DNA of 64,000 nt, from NCBI GenBank assembly GCA_947259395.1, contig CAMYMN010000003.1:62001-126000 (forward strand), given 5' to 3'. This document shows, piece by piece, positions 8,735 to 16,708 of this stretch. A program made the position numbers and the translations under genes. Each line of letters opens with the position of its first letter. Within the stretch, counting starts at the first letter, position 1. The notes under the pieces were generated by a model. It made no database searches. It saw nothing but the letters and a program-made list of their open reading frames with translations, and was not told the DNA's origin. The DNA is from an uncultured Gammaproteobacteria bacterium. Lineage in GTDB: Bacteria > Pseudomonadota > Gammaproteobacteria > Arenicellales > JAANXG01.

Positions 8735-9237
8735 TGAAGATGGCCACGTTGATGCAATTTTTGCAGACCATTCCGCAATTTGCGGATTTTAGTCAGTCCG
8801 AATTGGCGACGTTCGAGAAGGCGTTTCGCGTCGATGCGTTCGCAGATGGCCATGTTTTTATGAATGAGGGAGATTACGCAGATGCAATGTACCTTATTCT
8901 CGAGGGTGAAATAGAAGTCAGACGCAGACGCAAGAATAAGGCAGGTTATGCATTACTTGATAGAAAACATACTGGTGAGATGTTCGGCCTGCTTTCTCTG
9001 ATTAATAATGAAAAACATGGTGCGATGGCGGTCGCCGTCGGTGCGGTGCAAGTAGCATCTTTACCGCAAAGTGCGTTTGAATTGTTGTTCGACACGCATG
9101 CCCCCATCGCGTTGCATTTCCAGCGTTTGGTTGCGCGCCAGTTGGCCCGCGATTTGCGGCGCTTCAATAGGGCCTTGCGCGCGGCGGTTCGTTCTGATGA
9201 GGTTGGCGCGACAGTCACGACGTTTGAAGCCAATTAA
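8734..9237 (+). CDS. Cyclic nucleotide-binding-fold protein, no DNA-binding domain (2)
   Basis: A 167-residue paralogue-like partner of the preceding gene, again with a single CRP-type sensor domain (NEGDYADAMYLILEGEIEVRRR, then HTGEMFGLLSLINNEKHGAMAVAV) and a terminal helix (LHFQRLVARQLARDLRRFNRALRAA) but no DNA-binding region. The ATG at 8734 shares its A with the previous stop (TGATG), so the two proteins are translationally coupled and may form a heterodimer. The context, followed by an amino-acid dehydrogenase with a matching FNR-like box, suggests a signalling input to catabolism, but no target is visible. Confidence 0.8.
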   Translation: MKMATLMQFLQTIPQFADFSQSELATFEKAFRVDAFADGHVFMNEGDYADAMYLILEGEIEVRRRRKNKAGYALLDRKHTGEMFGLLSLINNEKHGAMAVAVGAVQVASLPQSAFELLFDTHAPIALHFQRLVARQLARDLRRFNRALRAAVRSDEVGATVTTFEAN

Positions 9238-9296
9238 CTTCGCAGTTCGTTGCTGCCGTACCTCGGGTTACGAATTCCGGGTGGCGTATCCGCCAC

Positions 9297-9310
9297 TTGA
9301 TCTGAATCAT
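9297..9310. promoter_or_regulatory. FNR/Anr-like box upstream of the amino-acid dehydrogenase
   Basis: TTGATCTGAATCAT, again nine of ten matches to TTGATNNNNATCAA, and almost identical (including the flanking TAA) to the box at 8083. Centred at -41.5 it predicts a start near 9345, and a TTTACT hexamer lies exactly in the -10 window (9333-9338). The downstream gene has a GGAGG ribosome site and an ATG at 9372. The geometry supports an activator site, but the regulator is not in the window. Confidence 0.5.
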
Positions 9311-9371
9311 TAATCTGTTGTTGCCGCGGTGCTTTACTAACCTGCGTGATCACATATGGAGGATTCAACGG

Positions 9372-10505
9372 ATGTCGGACATCTTCGATTTTGGTGACGA
9401 ACTAGGACCCACCAAGGTTATTCACGTCTACCAGCCGTCCATCAATTTGAAAGGCATCCTGGTGATCGACAACGTCGCGGCCGGCCCGTCCGTTGGTGGT
9501 GTGCGCATGGCGCCCGACGTCAGTGTTGAGGAGTGTTTTCGGCTGGCGCGCGCGATGACCATGAAAAACGCAGCTGCGGAACTGCCGCATGGCGGTGGAA
9601 AGGCGGTGCTGCTTGGGGATCCGAAAATGCCGCGCAAACACAAAGAGCAATTGTTACGGGCACTGGCGTCGTCACTGCGCAATGTCGATGATTATATCTT
9701 TGCTCCGGATATGGGAACCGACGAGGAATGTATGGCTTGGGTAAAGGATGAGATCGGGCGCGTAGTGGGACTGCCGCGAGAGGTGGGCGGTATTCCCTTA
9801 GATGAGATCGGTGCTACCGGTTGGGGCCTGACCCAATCCGCCGATGTCGCGATGTCGTTTTGCGGTTTAGCGCTGCATGATGCGCGTGTGGTAGTGCAGG
9901 GATTCGGCGCGGTTGGCAAACATGCCGCCAGATTTCTCATTGAAAAGGGTGCGGTGCTGGTGGCGGCATCCGATTCCCGCGGCGCGATACATAATCCGGA
10001 AGGCCTGGATATCAAGGCGCTGACGGAACTCAAGCAGGCGGGCAAGAGCGTTGCCGAGTATCCCGCTGGTACCCGGCTCGCGCCGGAAGCGGTGATCGAT
10101 ATCGCATGCGATATCTGGATTCCAGCGGCGCGTCCGGATGTCATCAATGAGGAAAATGTACACCGGCTGAATGCCAAGATGATGATTCAGGGCGCGAACA
10201 TTCCGGTTACCGCCGGCGCCGAACTGACCTTACATCAAAAGGGTGTCTTGTGTGTCCCGGATTTTATCGCTAATGCCGGGGGTGTAATCTGCGCCGCGAT
10301 GGAGTACCAAGGGGCCGGCGAATCTATGGTGTTTCCGGTGATCGAGGACAAGATTCGGCGCAACACACGGCGGGTACTGGAGGCGGCGGCAACCGACAAT
10401 ATCCCGCCACGCAAGGCGGCGCTTGAACTGGCCTCACAACGCGTGAAGCGCGCGATGGGATACCGCCGTCATGCGGTGTTTTCGTCGGCGCCGGGTTTCG
10501 TGTAG
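9372..10505 (+). CDS. Glu/Leu/Phe/Val dehydrogenase family amino-acid dehydrogenase
   Basis: A 377-residue NAD(P)-dependent amino-acid dehydrogenase that oxidatively deaminates an amino acid to its 2-oxo acid and ammonia. The catalytic domain shows ELPHGGGKAVLLGDP with the active lysine and APDMGTDEECMAW with the catalytic Asp; the Rossmann domain has VVQGFGAVGKHAARFL near residue 175. The length is close to leucine/valine dehydrogenases and shorter than glutamate dehydrogenase (about 420-450), so a branched-chain or phenylalanine substrate is more likely. The start is fixed by GGAGG at 9358-9362. It is followed 31 bp later by an acyl-CoA synthetase, which would fit use of the resulting acid. 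Confidence 0.88.
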   Translation: MSDIFDFGDELGPTKVIHVYQPSINLKGILVIDNVAAGPSVGGVRMAPDVSVEECFRLARAMTMKNAAAELPHGGGKAVLLGDPKMPRKHKEQLLRALASSLRNVDDYIFAPDMGTDEECMAWVKDEIGRVVGLPREVGGIPLDEIGATGWGLTQSADVAMSFCGLALHDARVVVQGFGAVGKHAARFLIEKGAVLVAASDSRGAIHNPEGLDIKALTELKQAGKSVAEYPAGTRLAPEAVIDIACDIWIPAARPDVINEENVHRLNAKMMIQGANIPVTAGAELTLHQKGVLCVPDFIANAGGVICAAMEYQGAGESMVFPVIEDKIRRNTRRVLEAAATDNIPPRKAALELASQRVKRAMGYRRHAVFSSAPGFV

Positions 10506-10536
10506 AGGGTGGCTGCGGCTGCCGGGCCGATTACAG

Positions 10537-12243
10537 ATGCCGGACCGAGCCAAGAGTTATTTCCATCGCGGTTCCCTTGATCCGTTATTGGGCGTCAACA
10601 TCCCCGCGCGTTTCGCGCAAGTAGCTAGCTGCTTTCCGCAGCGTGACGCGGTGGTGTCGCTTCCCCAGCAGCGTCGAGTGAGTTACGCAGCGCTCAAGGT
10701 GGCCGTGGATGAGCTCGCCAGGGCGCTGCTGGCGACAGGCTTCGCACCCGGCGACCGTATCGGCATCTGGGCTCCAAACAACATCGAATGGGTACTGCTG
10801 CAGATGGCGACTGCCCGTATCGGTGTGGTGCTGGTCAATATCAATCCGGCCGATCGGTCGCGTGAATTGAGGTACGCCTTGCAACGTTCGCAAGTGCAGG
10901 GACTGTTCATGATTCCGCGTTTTCGCCACAGTGACTATGTGGAGTCATTGTTGGAACTGATCCCCGAACTCAAATATGAGGCGCCGAGGGAGCGCAAGTT
11001 GTCTGATTTCCCATACCTGCGGAGCATTGTCATTTATGATCCCGAGGAACCCGACGCCGCGACGCGTCCGTTTCCCGGTTGTCACACGTGGGGTGACATC
11101 CACGAGTCCGCCCAGGCGGTGACAATGGATGAGTTGGACGCGGTAACCGCCTCTATCGATGTCGATGATCCCGTCAATATCCAATACACATCGGGCACCA
11201 CTGGATCTCCCAAGGCGGTTGTACTGACTCATCACAATATATTGAATAATGCTCGATTCGCCGCCAGCGAGATGCGGTTCACCGAACACGATCGATTAGC
11301 AGTACCGGTGCCGTTCTATCACTGTTTCGGTATGGTGCTATCCAATCTTATGTGTCTTTCCGTCGGTGCCTGTGTGGTGATCCCTTGTGAACACTTTGAC
11401 GCGCTACAGGTATTACAAGCGATCGAGGCGGAAGCGTGTACTGCGGTACATGGGGTGCCGACGATGTTTATCGCCGAGTTGGAACATCCGCAATTTAGCG
11501 AATTTGATCTGTCGACACTGCGTACCGGAATTATGGCGGGTGCGCCGTGCCCGTCAGCGTTGATGAAACGGGTTATGGAACAGATGCATTGCAAGGAGGT
11601 TCTCATCGGCTATGGCCAGACAGAGGCATCACCGTTGACCCATCTGACAACACGCGACGACTCAATGGACCGCCGCATCAACACAGTGGGAAAGAACTTG
11701 CCGCACCAGGAAGTCAAGATCGTGGATCCCGAGTCCCGCCAAACGGTGCCTGTGGAAACGGTGGGTGAGGTCTGTTTTCGGGGATATCACATCATGAAGG
11801 GTTACTACCGGGATGAAAGCGCGACGCGGGAGGCGGTCGATGAAAACGGCTGGTTGGCCTCGGGTGATCTTGGATCTATGGATAGCGACGGATATGTGCG
11901 TATCACCGGTCGGCGTAAAGAGATGATTATCCGCGGTGGTGAAAACATCTATCCGCGCGAAATTGAGGACGTGATCTTCACACATCCAAAAGTCATGGAA
12001 GCGGCGGTATTTGGGGTACCGGACCAACTTTACGGGGAACAAGTGATGGCCTGGGTCCAATTGCACCCTGATCAGACTGCCGCTGAGCAAGAGATTCGAG
12101 ATTATTGTCGGGAACATCTCGCACACTTCAAAATTCCAAGATACATCTGGTTCGTGTCCGAATTTCCGATGACGGTCACCGGAAAGCTGCAGAAGTTTCG
12201 CATGCGAGACATTGCGTTACAAAAAATGAATGCCCAGGCATAG
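10537..12243 (+). CDS. AMP-forming acyl-CoA synthetase
   Basis: A 568-residue member of the adenylate-forming superfamily that activates a carboxylic acid to its acyl-CoA with ATP. The P-loop YTSGTTGSPKAV is near residue 215, the adenine motif GYGQTEASP follows, and the hinge and C-terminal domain show SGDLGSMDSDGYVRITGRRKEMIIRGGENIYP in separate segments, ending with the catalytic lysine in GKLQKFRMR. It resembles medium-chain and 3-methylmercaptopropionate CoA ligases (DmdB); substrate cannot be assigned. I chose ATG 10537 rather than an upstream in-frame ATG inside the dehydrogenase gene because MPDRAKSYFHRG is a sensible N-terminus. It is probably co-transcribed with the dehydrogenase. 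Confidence 0.9.
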   Translation: MPDRAKSYFHRGSLDPLLGVNIPARFAQVASCFPQRDAVVSLPQQRRVSYAALKVAVDELARALLATGFAPGDRIGIWAPNNIEWVLLQMATARIGVVLVNINPADRSRELRYALQRSQVQGLFMIPRFRHSDYVESLLELIPELKYEAPRERKLSDFPYLRSIVIYDPEEPDAATRPFPGCHTWGDIHESAQAVTMDELDAVTASIDVDDPVNIQYTSGTTGSPKAVVLTHHNILNNARFAASEMRFTEHDRLAVPVPFYHCFGMVLSNLMCLSVGACVVIPCEHFDALQVLQAIEAEACTAVHGVPTMFIAELEHPQFSEFDLSTLRTGIMAGAPCPSALMKRVMEQMHCKEVLIGYGQTEASPLTHLTTRDDSMDRRINTVGKNLPHQEVKIVDPESRQTVPVETVGEVCFRGYHIMKGYYRDESATREAVDENGWLASGDLGSMDSDGYVRITGRRKEMIIRGGENIYPREIEDVIFTHPKVMEAAVFGVPDQLYGEQVMAWVQLHPDQTAAEQEIRDYCREHLAHFKIPRYIWFVSEFPMTVTGKLQKFRMRDIALQKMNAQA

Positions 12244-12365
12244 AAGAAATATTTTTGTGCCATCGGTTGCTAGGCCACACGGCTTCGTGAATAACCGGGC
12301 ACAACCATGCATCCGCACAAAACAGATGTAGCAAATTTCCTTGTTAGCTTGATGTAAAGATTGAT

Positions 12366-13376
12366 ATGAGACCATCATTTCAAACACATTTGGTCAATGG
12401 CGTATTCGAGGACCCGGTTCTATATGTGGACTTTGTATTTGAGAAGCGCGCATTACTGTTCGATGCTGGCAACCTTCGTAACCTTGCAACGCGCAAGCTG
12501 CTTCGCGTCAGTGATGTAATGATTTCACATGCTCACATGGACCACTTTGCAGACTTCGACTGGCTGTTAAGACTGATGGTGGGCAGAGACAAGACGCTTC
12601 GGGTATTTGGTCCAACCGGCTTGATTCAGCGCGTCGAGCACAAACTGAACGCGTATAGCTGGAATTTGGTACACAATTACAGCGACGATTTTGTTGTAAT
12701 AGTGACCGAGTTGAATTCCGATAGCGAGGCCAAACGGGCACGTTTTCGTTGCCGTGATGGTTTTCAGCAACAGCCTGAAGGGTGCATCGAAATTTGTGGC
12801 GGTGTAATCATTGACGAGCCCGCGTTCCGGGTTCGAGCTGCGATATTCGAACATGACATCCCTTGTTTGGGCTACTGCCTGGAGGAGAAGCAGCATGTCA
12901 ATGTGTGGAAAAACCGCCTCGCAGCATTGCAGCTGCCGGTGGGGCCTTGGTTGCGCGATCTCAAGCAGGCGGTGTTCGAGTCAAAGTCCGATGATACGTT
13001 GATTCGAGCCTGGGGGGTGGACAACAAGCTCGTTAGCGAGCGATTTTTGCCTCTGGGGATGCTAAAAAAAGAGATATTGCGCGTAGTTGCCGGGCAGAAG
13101 ATCGGTTACCTCGTGGACATCGGCTATAACGAGCTCAATCGTAACAAAGCGATTGCTGTGTTACATGAGTGCGATTTGTTGTTTATCGAATGCGCGTTTA
13201 TGCAAGAGCACGCCGATATTGCCGCCAGTCGCAAGCACCTCACTGCGCAGCAGGCGGGGTTGCTCGCCAAGGCCGCGAACGCAAAACAGGTCATTCCTAT
13301 TCATTTTTCACCGCGATACTCGGACCGCGAGCACGCGCTTCGTGCCGAGGTCGAGGCCGCCTTGGGTATGCGCTAA
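12366..13376 (+). CDS. MBL-fold metallohydrolase, RNase Z-like
   Basis: A 336-residue metallo-beta-lactamase-fold hydrolase. The metal motif HAHMDH sits at residues 55-60; a second ligand region is YLVDIGYNELN, and the C-terminal metal His is in VIPIHFSPRYSDRE, which is like RNase Z (HFSxRY). Compared with tRNase Z there is a long insertion around residues 85-145, so tRNA 3' processing is plausible but not certain. It is a single gene with a 122-bp upstream gap and faces the CHAD operon end, only 5 bp from its stop. Confidence 0.8.
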   Translation: MRPSFQTHLVNGVFEDPVLYVDFVFEKRALLFDAGNLRNLATRKLLRVSDVMISHAHMDHFADFDWLLRLMVGRDKTLRVFGPTGLIQRVEHKLNAYSWNLVHNYSDDFVVIVTELNSDSEAKRARFRCRDGFQQQPEGCIEICGGVIIDEPAFRVRAAIFEHDIPCLGYCLEEKQHVNVWKNRLAALQLPVGPWLRDLKQAVFESKSDDTLIRAWGVDNKLVSERFLPLGMLKKEILRVVAGQKIGYLVDIGYNELNRNKAIAVLHECDLLFIECAFMQEHADIAASRKHLTAQQAGLLAKAANAKQVIPIHFSPRYSDREHALRAEVEAALGMR

Positions 13377-13381
13377 AGTCG

Positions 13382-13690
13382 CTAGCGATGTGTGACGCGC
13401 AATACCGGTTCACGTATCCAGGTTGCATGACAGCGCGGACACTTGCCGGGTTTGGTAGCCTTATTTTTGCGAAACGTAAACTTGCATTTTTGGCATTGCG
13501 CGGGTTCAATTACAAGAACGTATTCCGTTCGTTTCAGGCTCTTGGATAAATGCTCGACGTCGGAGGCAACATCACGCATCGGCGTTTCCATAAGTTCTGC
13601 GATGTCGCGGATCGACATTGGCTGTTGCAGCAACAAATCCATCAATTGTTTGCGGTACATGGACTGGTGCAATATGCGGGCTAACTCCAC
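13382..13690 (-). CDS. Winged-helix regulator with C-terminal zinc ribbon
   Basis: A 102-residue protein with an N-terminal helix-turn-helix (MYRKQLMDLLLQQPMSIRDIAE, about residues 11-32) and a C-terminal zinc ribbon formed by CQKC and CPRC (about residues 65-90). This architecture is seen in small predicted transcriptional regulators, and is more often noted in archaea. The start is a GTG at 13690; an in-frame ATG at 13660 is possible. It is the last gene of the leftward CHAD-ParA-CYTH cluster, 22 bp after the CYTH gene, so it may regulate that cluster. The target is unknown. Confidence 0.7.
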   Translation of the reverse strand: MELARILHQSMYRKQLMDLLLQQPMSIRDIAELMETPMRDVASDVEHLSKSLKRTEYVLVIEPAQCQKCKFTFRKNKATKPGKCPRCHATWIREPVLRVTHR

Positions 13691-13712
13691 CTGCTGGCTG
13701 ATCTATGTAGCA

Positions 13713-14204
13713 TCAACCTTTATGTGGCGAGCGGTCCGGCCATTGCGAATACGGTGTTGTGACTAGGTTGATATTTAGATAACGCGGATCGTGGCTGACT
13801 TCCTCACCGAGCCATTCGGGGGCGTCGAAGCCCTGCTCCACCGACTCGAGCTCGACCTCGGCGATGATGAGACCGGCGTTGTCGCCGGCGAATTCATCGA
13901 TTTCCCAAATGAGCCCGCCACGCGTTAAACGATATCTAGTTTTTTCAATCAGCGGTTGTATGCATAGCTTATCCAATATCTCGCAGGCATCCTCGGCCGA
14001 AATTTCAAATTCGAACTCGTGCCGCGACAAGGTTGATATCTTTCCCTTTATGTTCAGGGATCCCCTATCCGCGGCAAGCCTTACTCGCACCGACCGATCT
14101 GGTTCCAGTGATAGGTAACCCTGACGAAAAACGATGCCTGTATCCGCCTCGGATCGCCAGTGGTCGCCATTTACGAGAAATTTTCGTTCGATTTCGCGGC
14201 CCAT
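13713..14204 (-). CDS. CYTH-domain triphosphatase-like protein
   Basis: A 163-residue single-domain CYTH protein. The N-terminal signature EIERKFLV (residues 4-11) is intact, and the alternating charged strands (SVRVRL, LNIKGK, EFEFEIS, KTRYRL, IWEIDEF, IIAEVELE) form the usual tunnel lined with Arg/Lys and Glu. CYTH enzymes hydrolyse tripolyphosphate or nucleoside triphosphates with a divalent metal. It follows the ParA gene by 17 bp and precedes the zinc-ribbon regulator. Together with the CHAD protein upstream it points to polyphosphate or triphosphate metabolism; the exact substrate is unknown. Confidence 0.92.
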   Translation of the reverse strand: MGREIERKFLVNGDHWRSEADTGIVFRQGYLSLEPDRSVRVRLAADRGSLNIKGKISTLSRHEFEFEISAEDACEILDKLCIQPLIEKTRYRLTRGGLIWEIDEFAGDNAGLIIAEVELESVEQGFDAPEWLGEEVSHDPRYLNINLVTTPYSQWPDRSPHKG

Positions 14205-14221
14205 GGCGTTTTCTTACGGCG

Positions 14222-14965
14222 CTAGTCCAGGCATGACTTTACCTCGGTCCATAGTTGTTCGAAAGCAACTGCGGCACGGCTGCGACCGGCGTAGGTGGCC
14301 ACTGGCGCACGACGCACTCCCATTTTTTCCACCTCACTGGCGAATGGGATAAAGGTGTTGAGCATGATGGAAAGCTTTTTGGGAGGACGCTCGAGGATTA
14401 ATCGATGTAGGCTTTTACGCCGATCGACCATCGAAAAGAAGGGTAGCAACTGGACGTGTGTGAGTGCGTGCTTGATGCGGAAGTCGATCAGTGTATTGAG
14501 CGTCCGGAGCGAGAGCGTGGTGGGAATAGTCGGTATGAGAAGGGCGTCGGAGATATCAAGGACGTTTTCGGATACCAGTGAAATGCTGGGAGCACAGTCA
14601 ATGAGCACGTAGTCGTAATAATCGCGTAGTGGCTTTATGACCTTGCGCAAGCCCCGCCGGCGGTTCTTGCCGTGATCCAAAAGGAGCTCTAGATGACGGT
14701 TGGAGAAGTCCGCGGGGAGTAAATCTAAATTGCGATAGTCTGTGCCTTTGATGACCTCGATAAGCGGACGCTTGCGTCGTAACAGGCGTTTACTCCCCCC
14801 TTTGATTTTCGGTTTAACGCGAAAATAAAAGCTCGCCGCGCCCTGAGGGTCGAGATCCCAAATCAGCACGCGGGCGCCTTCACCGGCGGAGAGGTAGCCG
14901 AGGTTGACGGCAGTAGCGGTCTTTCCCACGCCTCCCTTGATGTTGTAACTGGCGATTACCTTCAT
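14222..14965 (-). CDS. ParA/MinD-family ATPase
   Basis: A 247-residue ParA-family ATPase, which forms ATP-dependent dimers on the nucleoid or membrane and positions a cargo. It has the deviant Walker A KGGVGKTA (residues 10-17, with the signature lysine at 10), Walker A' WDLDPQGAAS near residue 36, and Walker B DYVLIDCAPS near residue 117. No parB and no parS-like repeats are nearby, and the C-terminal basic helix (RSRAAVAFEQLW) is like other orphan ParAs. The ATG overlaps the stop of the CHAD gene (ATGA). Its place between CHAD and CYTH genes suggests the cargo is a polyphosphate-associated body. Confidence 0.9.
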   Translation of the reverse strand: MKVIASYNIKGGVGKTATAVNLGYLSAGEGARVLIWDLDPQGAASFYFRVKPKIKGGSKRLLRRKRPLIEVIKGTDYRNLDLLPADFSNRHLELLLDHGKNRRRGLRKVIKPLRDYYDYVLIDCAPSISLVSENVLDISDALLIPTIPTTLSLRTLNTLIDFRIKHALTHVQLLPFFSMVDRRKSLHRLILERPPKKLSIMLNTFIPFASEVEKMGVRRAPVATYAGRSRAAVAFEQLWTEVKSCLD

Positions 14966-16557
14966 CTCGCCTTATTGCTCGTGACGTCATAGCCGGCATC
15001 GTGAAACAGTCGGCGGAAACGGTCCTTCACCACCGGCCGCGCGAATTTTTCATACCGGCCGTAAAATGCCTGCCGTTGCAATTCTCTTTGCTGTCGCAAG
15101 GACGCTACCAGGTTGCCGATCGCCATTAAGGTCTCCGGTCCGGCACGGCCTTTCGCATGTATTTCCTTACTGAATTGTTGTAACACATCGGATTGGACTT
15201 GAAGATCATTAAAGTCGCCGAGATTGTCTTGCAGTTGTTTGAGGGCACGTATGATCTTTTTGACGTCTCGCTGTGGATAAATGCCTTGAAATAATTCCAG
15301 CATGTAGCGCAATTTTTTGCATGTCTTGCGGAGATCATGGAGATCCTGGGCGGGCGAATTGTCATTGATGGCTCGCCCCGTTTTGATCGCGCGCCGATAT
15401 AAACGCCAGATGCGTTCATTTGCGATCTCGCGGATTGGTCGGGCGGCGTGTTTGGCGGCTGATCCCCTAGGTGAGGATTGATCGAGGAATGCACGCCACT
15501 CGGTGATCAACCTGTTGTAACGTGTGGAGTCAAGACTGCGCGTCAAGCGGCGGTACTGGATATTGCGATGCTGTTGGAGAAAGTTACGTAGCGGAGCCAG
15601 TGCCGGTCGCAACGGGGGTTCCAACAACGCTTGGTAGTCCGCAAACTTGAGCAAATATACATCTGTGTCCCGTGCCGGTCCGGTAATCTGCTGCAGCCAT
15701 CGAAAGTCACGGCGGAAGCGGTTCTGGCCGCGATCGGGTAATACATTTTTGAGCTGTGTGAGCGCCGTGCGGGAGCGCCGGACTGCGACCCGGAAATCGT
15801 GCAAAAACTCAGTGTCGATGTTGGTGCGTATGCCGTGCTCGTTGGCTTGCACGATTTCGAGCAGGCGGCGCAGTACGATTTGGCTCGCCGCGTCGGCACG
15901 CATGCTCGGATCGAGTTGAAGTTCGAGTTTGGAGTTGTAATCCCCCGGCTGCCGGCCGGTTGCCGCCAGGGCTGCGACCAACATATCCCCGTCAACGGGT
16001 TCGAGGCCAAGATTCTTGTGTAGCGAACGAGACAGCCGCCGTGCGGCGGTGGTGTAACCCCTGACCGGGACCAAACAGGCGCGGCGTATGGTTTCGCCCT
16101 GGATGCGACCGGCGCTATTCAACAAATTGTTCTCTTCGAGCTGGAGATAGGCCACCGTTTTCTGGTTGTTGTCGAGTAATCGTAGCGACGTCGCACGGCT
16201 GCGCATGCTCGCGACCGGCAGCAGGGCGCGCATTTCTATTATCGAGGCGAGTTGCCGTTTCATAACGCCGTTGGGAAGATCTTGCAAAAAACGAATCGGT
16301 TTTTTTGACGTTGTTTCGGCGGTTTGCGTGCCAGGATCATGCAACGAACGCAGGTGCAATGTCGCAGTGTTGCTGTTCACAAACTGTTCTTCCAGGACCT
16401 GTCCTCTCCCATACACACGCCAATCGTGGGTGTCATAGAATGTTCTTTTCAGAGATTGCTGGGTATCTGTCCTGCAAGCCACGAGCCTTTTCAGTCTGTG
16501 GATGAGGCCGCGCACGCTGAGGTTGCTCGGTATGTTGTATTGATGATCCCAACTCAT
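14962..16557 (-). CDS. CHAD-domain protein with degenerate CYTH-like N-terminus
   Basis: A 531-residue protein. The C-terminal half (from about residue 220) is a CHAD domain, a helical domain with conserved His and basic residues (TEFLHDFRVAVRRSRTAL; LHDLRKTCKKLRYMLELF) that binds polyphosphate and places such proteins on polyphosphate granules. The N-terminal part (FYDTHDWRVYGRG..., then RALLPVASMRSRATSLRLLDNNQKT in separate segments) resembles a CYTH domain that has lost its EIERKF signature, so it is probably not catalytic. It is the first gene of a four-gene leftward operon and is coupled to ParA by ATGA overlap. A role in organising polyphosphate is inferred from the domain. Confidence 0.85.
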   Translation of the reverse strand: MSWDHQYNIPSNLSVRGLIHRLKRLVACRTDTQQSLKRTFYDTHDWRVYGRGQVLEEQFVNSNTATLHLRSLHDPGTQTAETTSKKPIRFLQDLPNGVMKRQLASIIEMRALLPVASMRSRATSLRLLDNNQKTVAYLQLEENNLLNSAGRIQGETIRRACLVPVRGYTTAARRLSRSLHKNLGLEPVDGDMLVAALAATGRQPGDYNSKLELQLDPSMRADAASQIVLRRLLEIVQANEHGIRTNIDTEFLHDFRVAVRRSRTALTQLKNVLPDRGQNRFRRDFRWLQQITGPARDTDVYLLKFADYQALLEPPLRPALAPLRNFLQQHRNIQYRRLTRSLDSTRYNRLITEWRAFLDQSSPRGSAAKHAARPIREIANERIWRLYRRAIKTGRAINDNSPAQDLHDLRKTCKKLRYMLELFQGIYPQRDVKKIIRALKQLQDNLGDFNDLQVQSDVLQQFSKEIHAKGRAGPETLMAIGNLVASLRQQRELQRQAFYGRYEKFARPVVKDRFRRLFHDAGYDVTSNKAR

Positions 16558-16708
16558 TGTTTTTTGGGTCCCGCAGACGGGTCCGTTGAACGAAAAACCA
16601 CCGAAAGACTATCACAGTTGCTTGTTTGCCACCGGTGCCGGGATTTGGGTGCCGGAGCCGAAGTCTTCACCCCGGATCGCCCCACGCCGGAAACACCGCG
16701 GCAGTGGA

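Noticed and set aside
14222-14965. Plasmid or chromosome partition locus
   Set aside because: ParA alone would suggest this, but there is no ParB gene or parS-like repeat, and the neighbours are CHAD and CYTH genes; an orphan ParA fits better.
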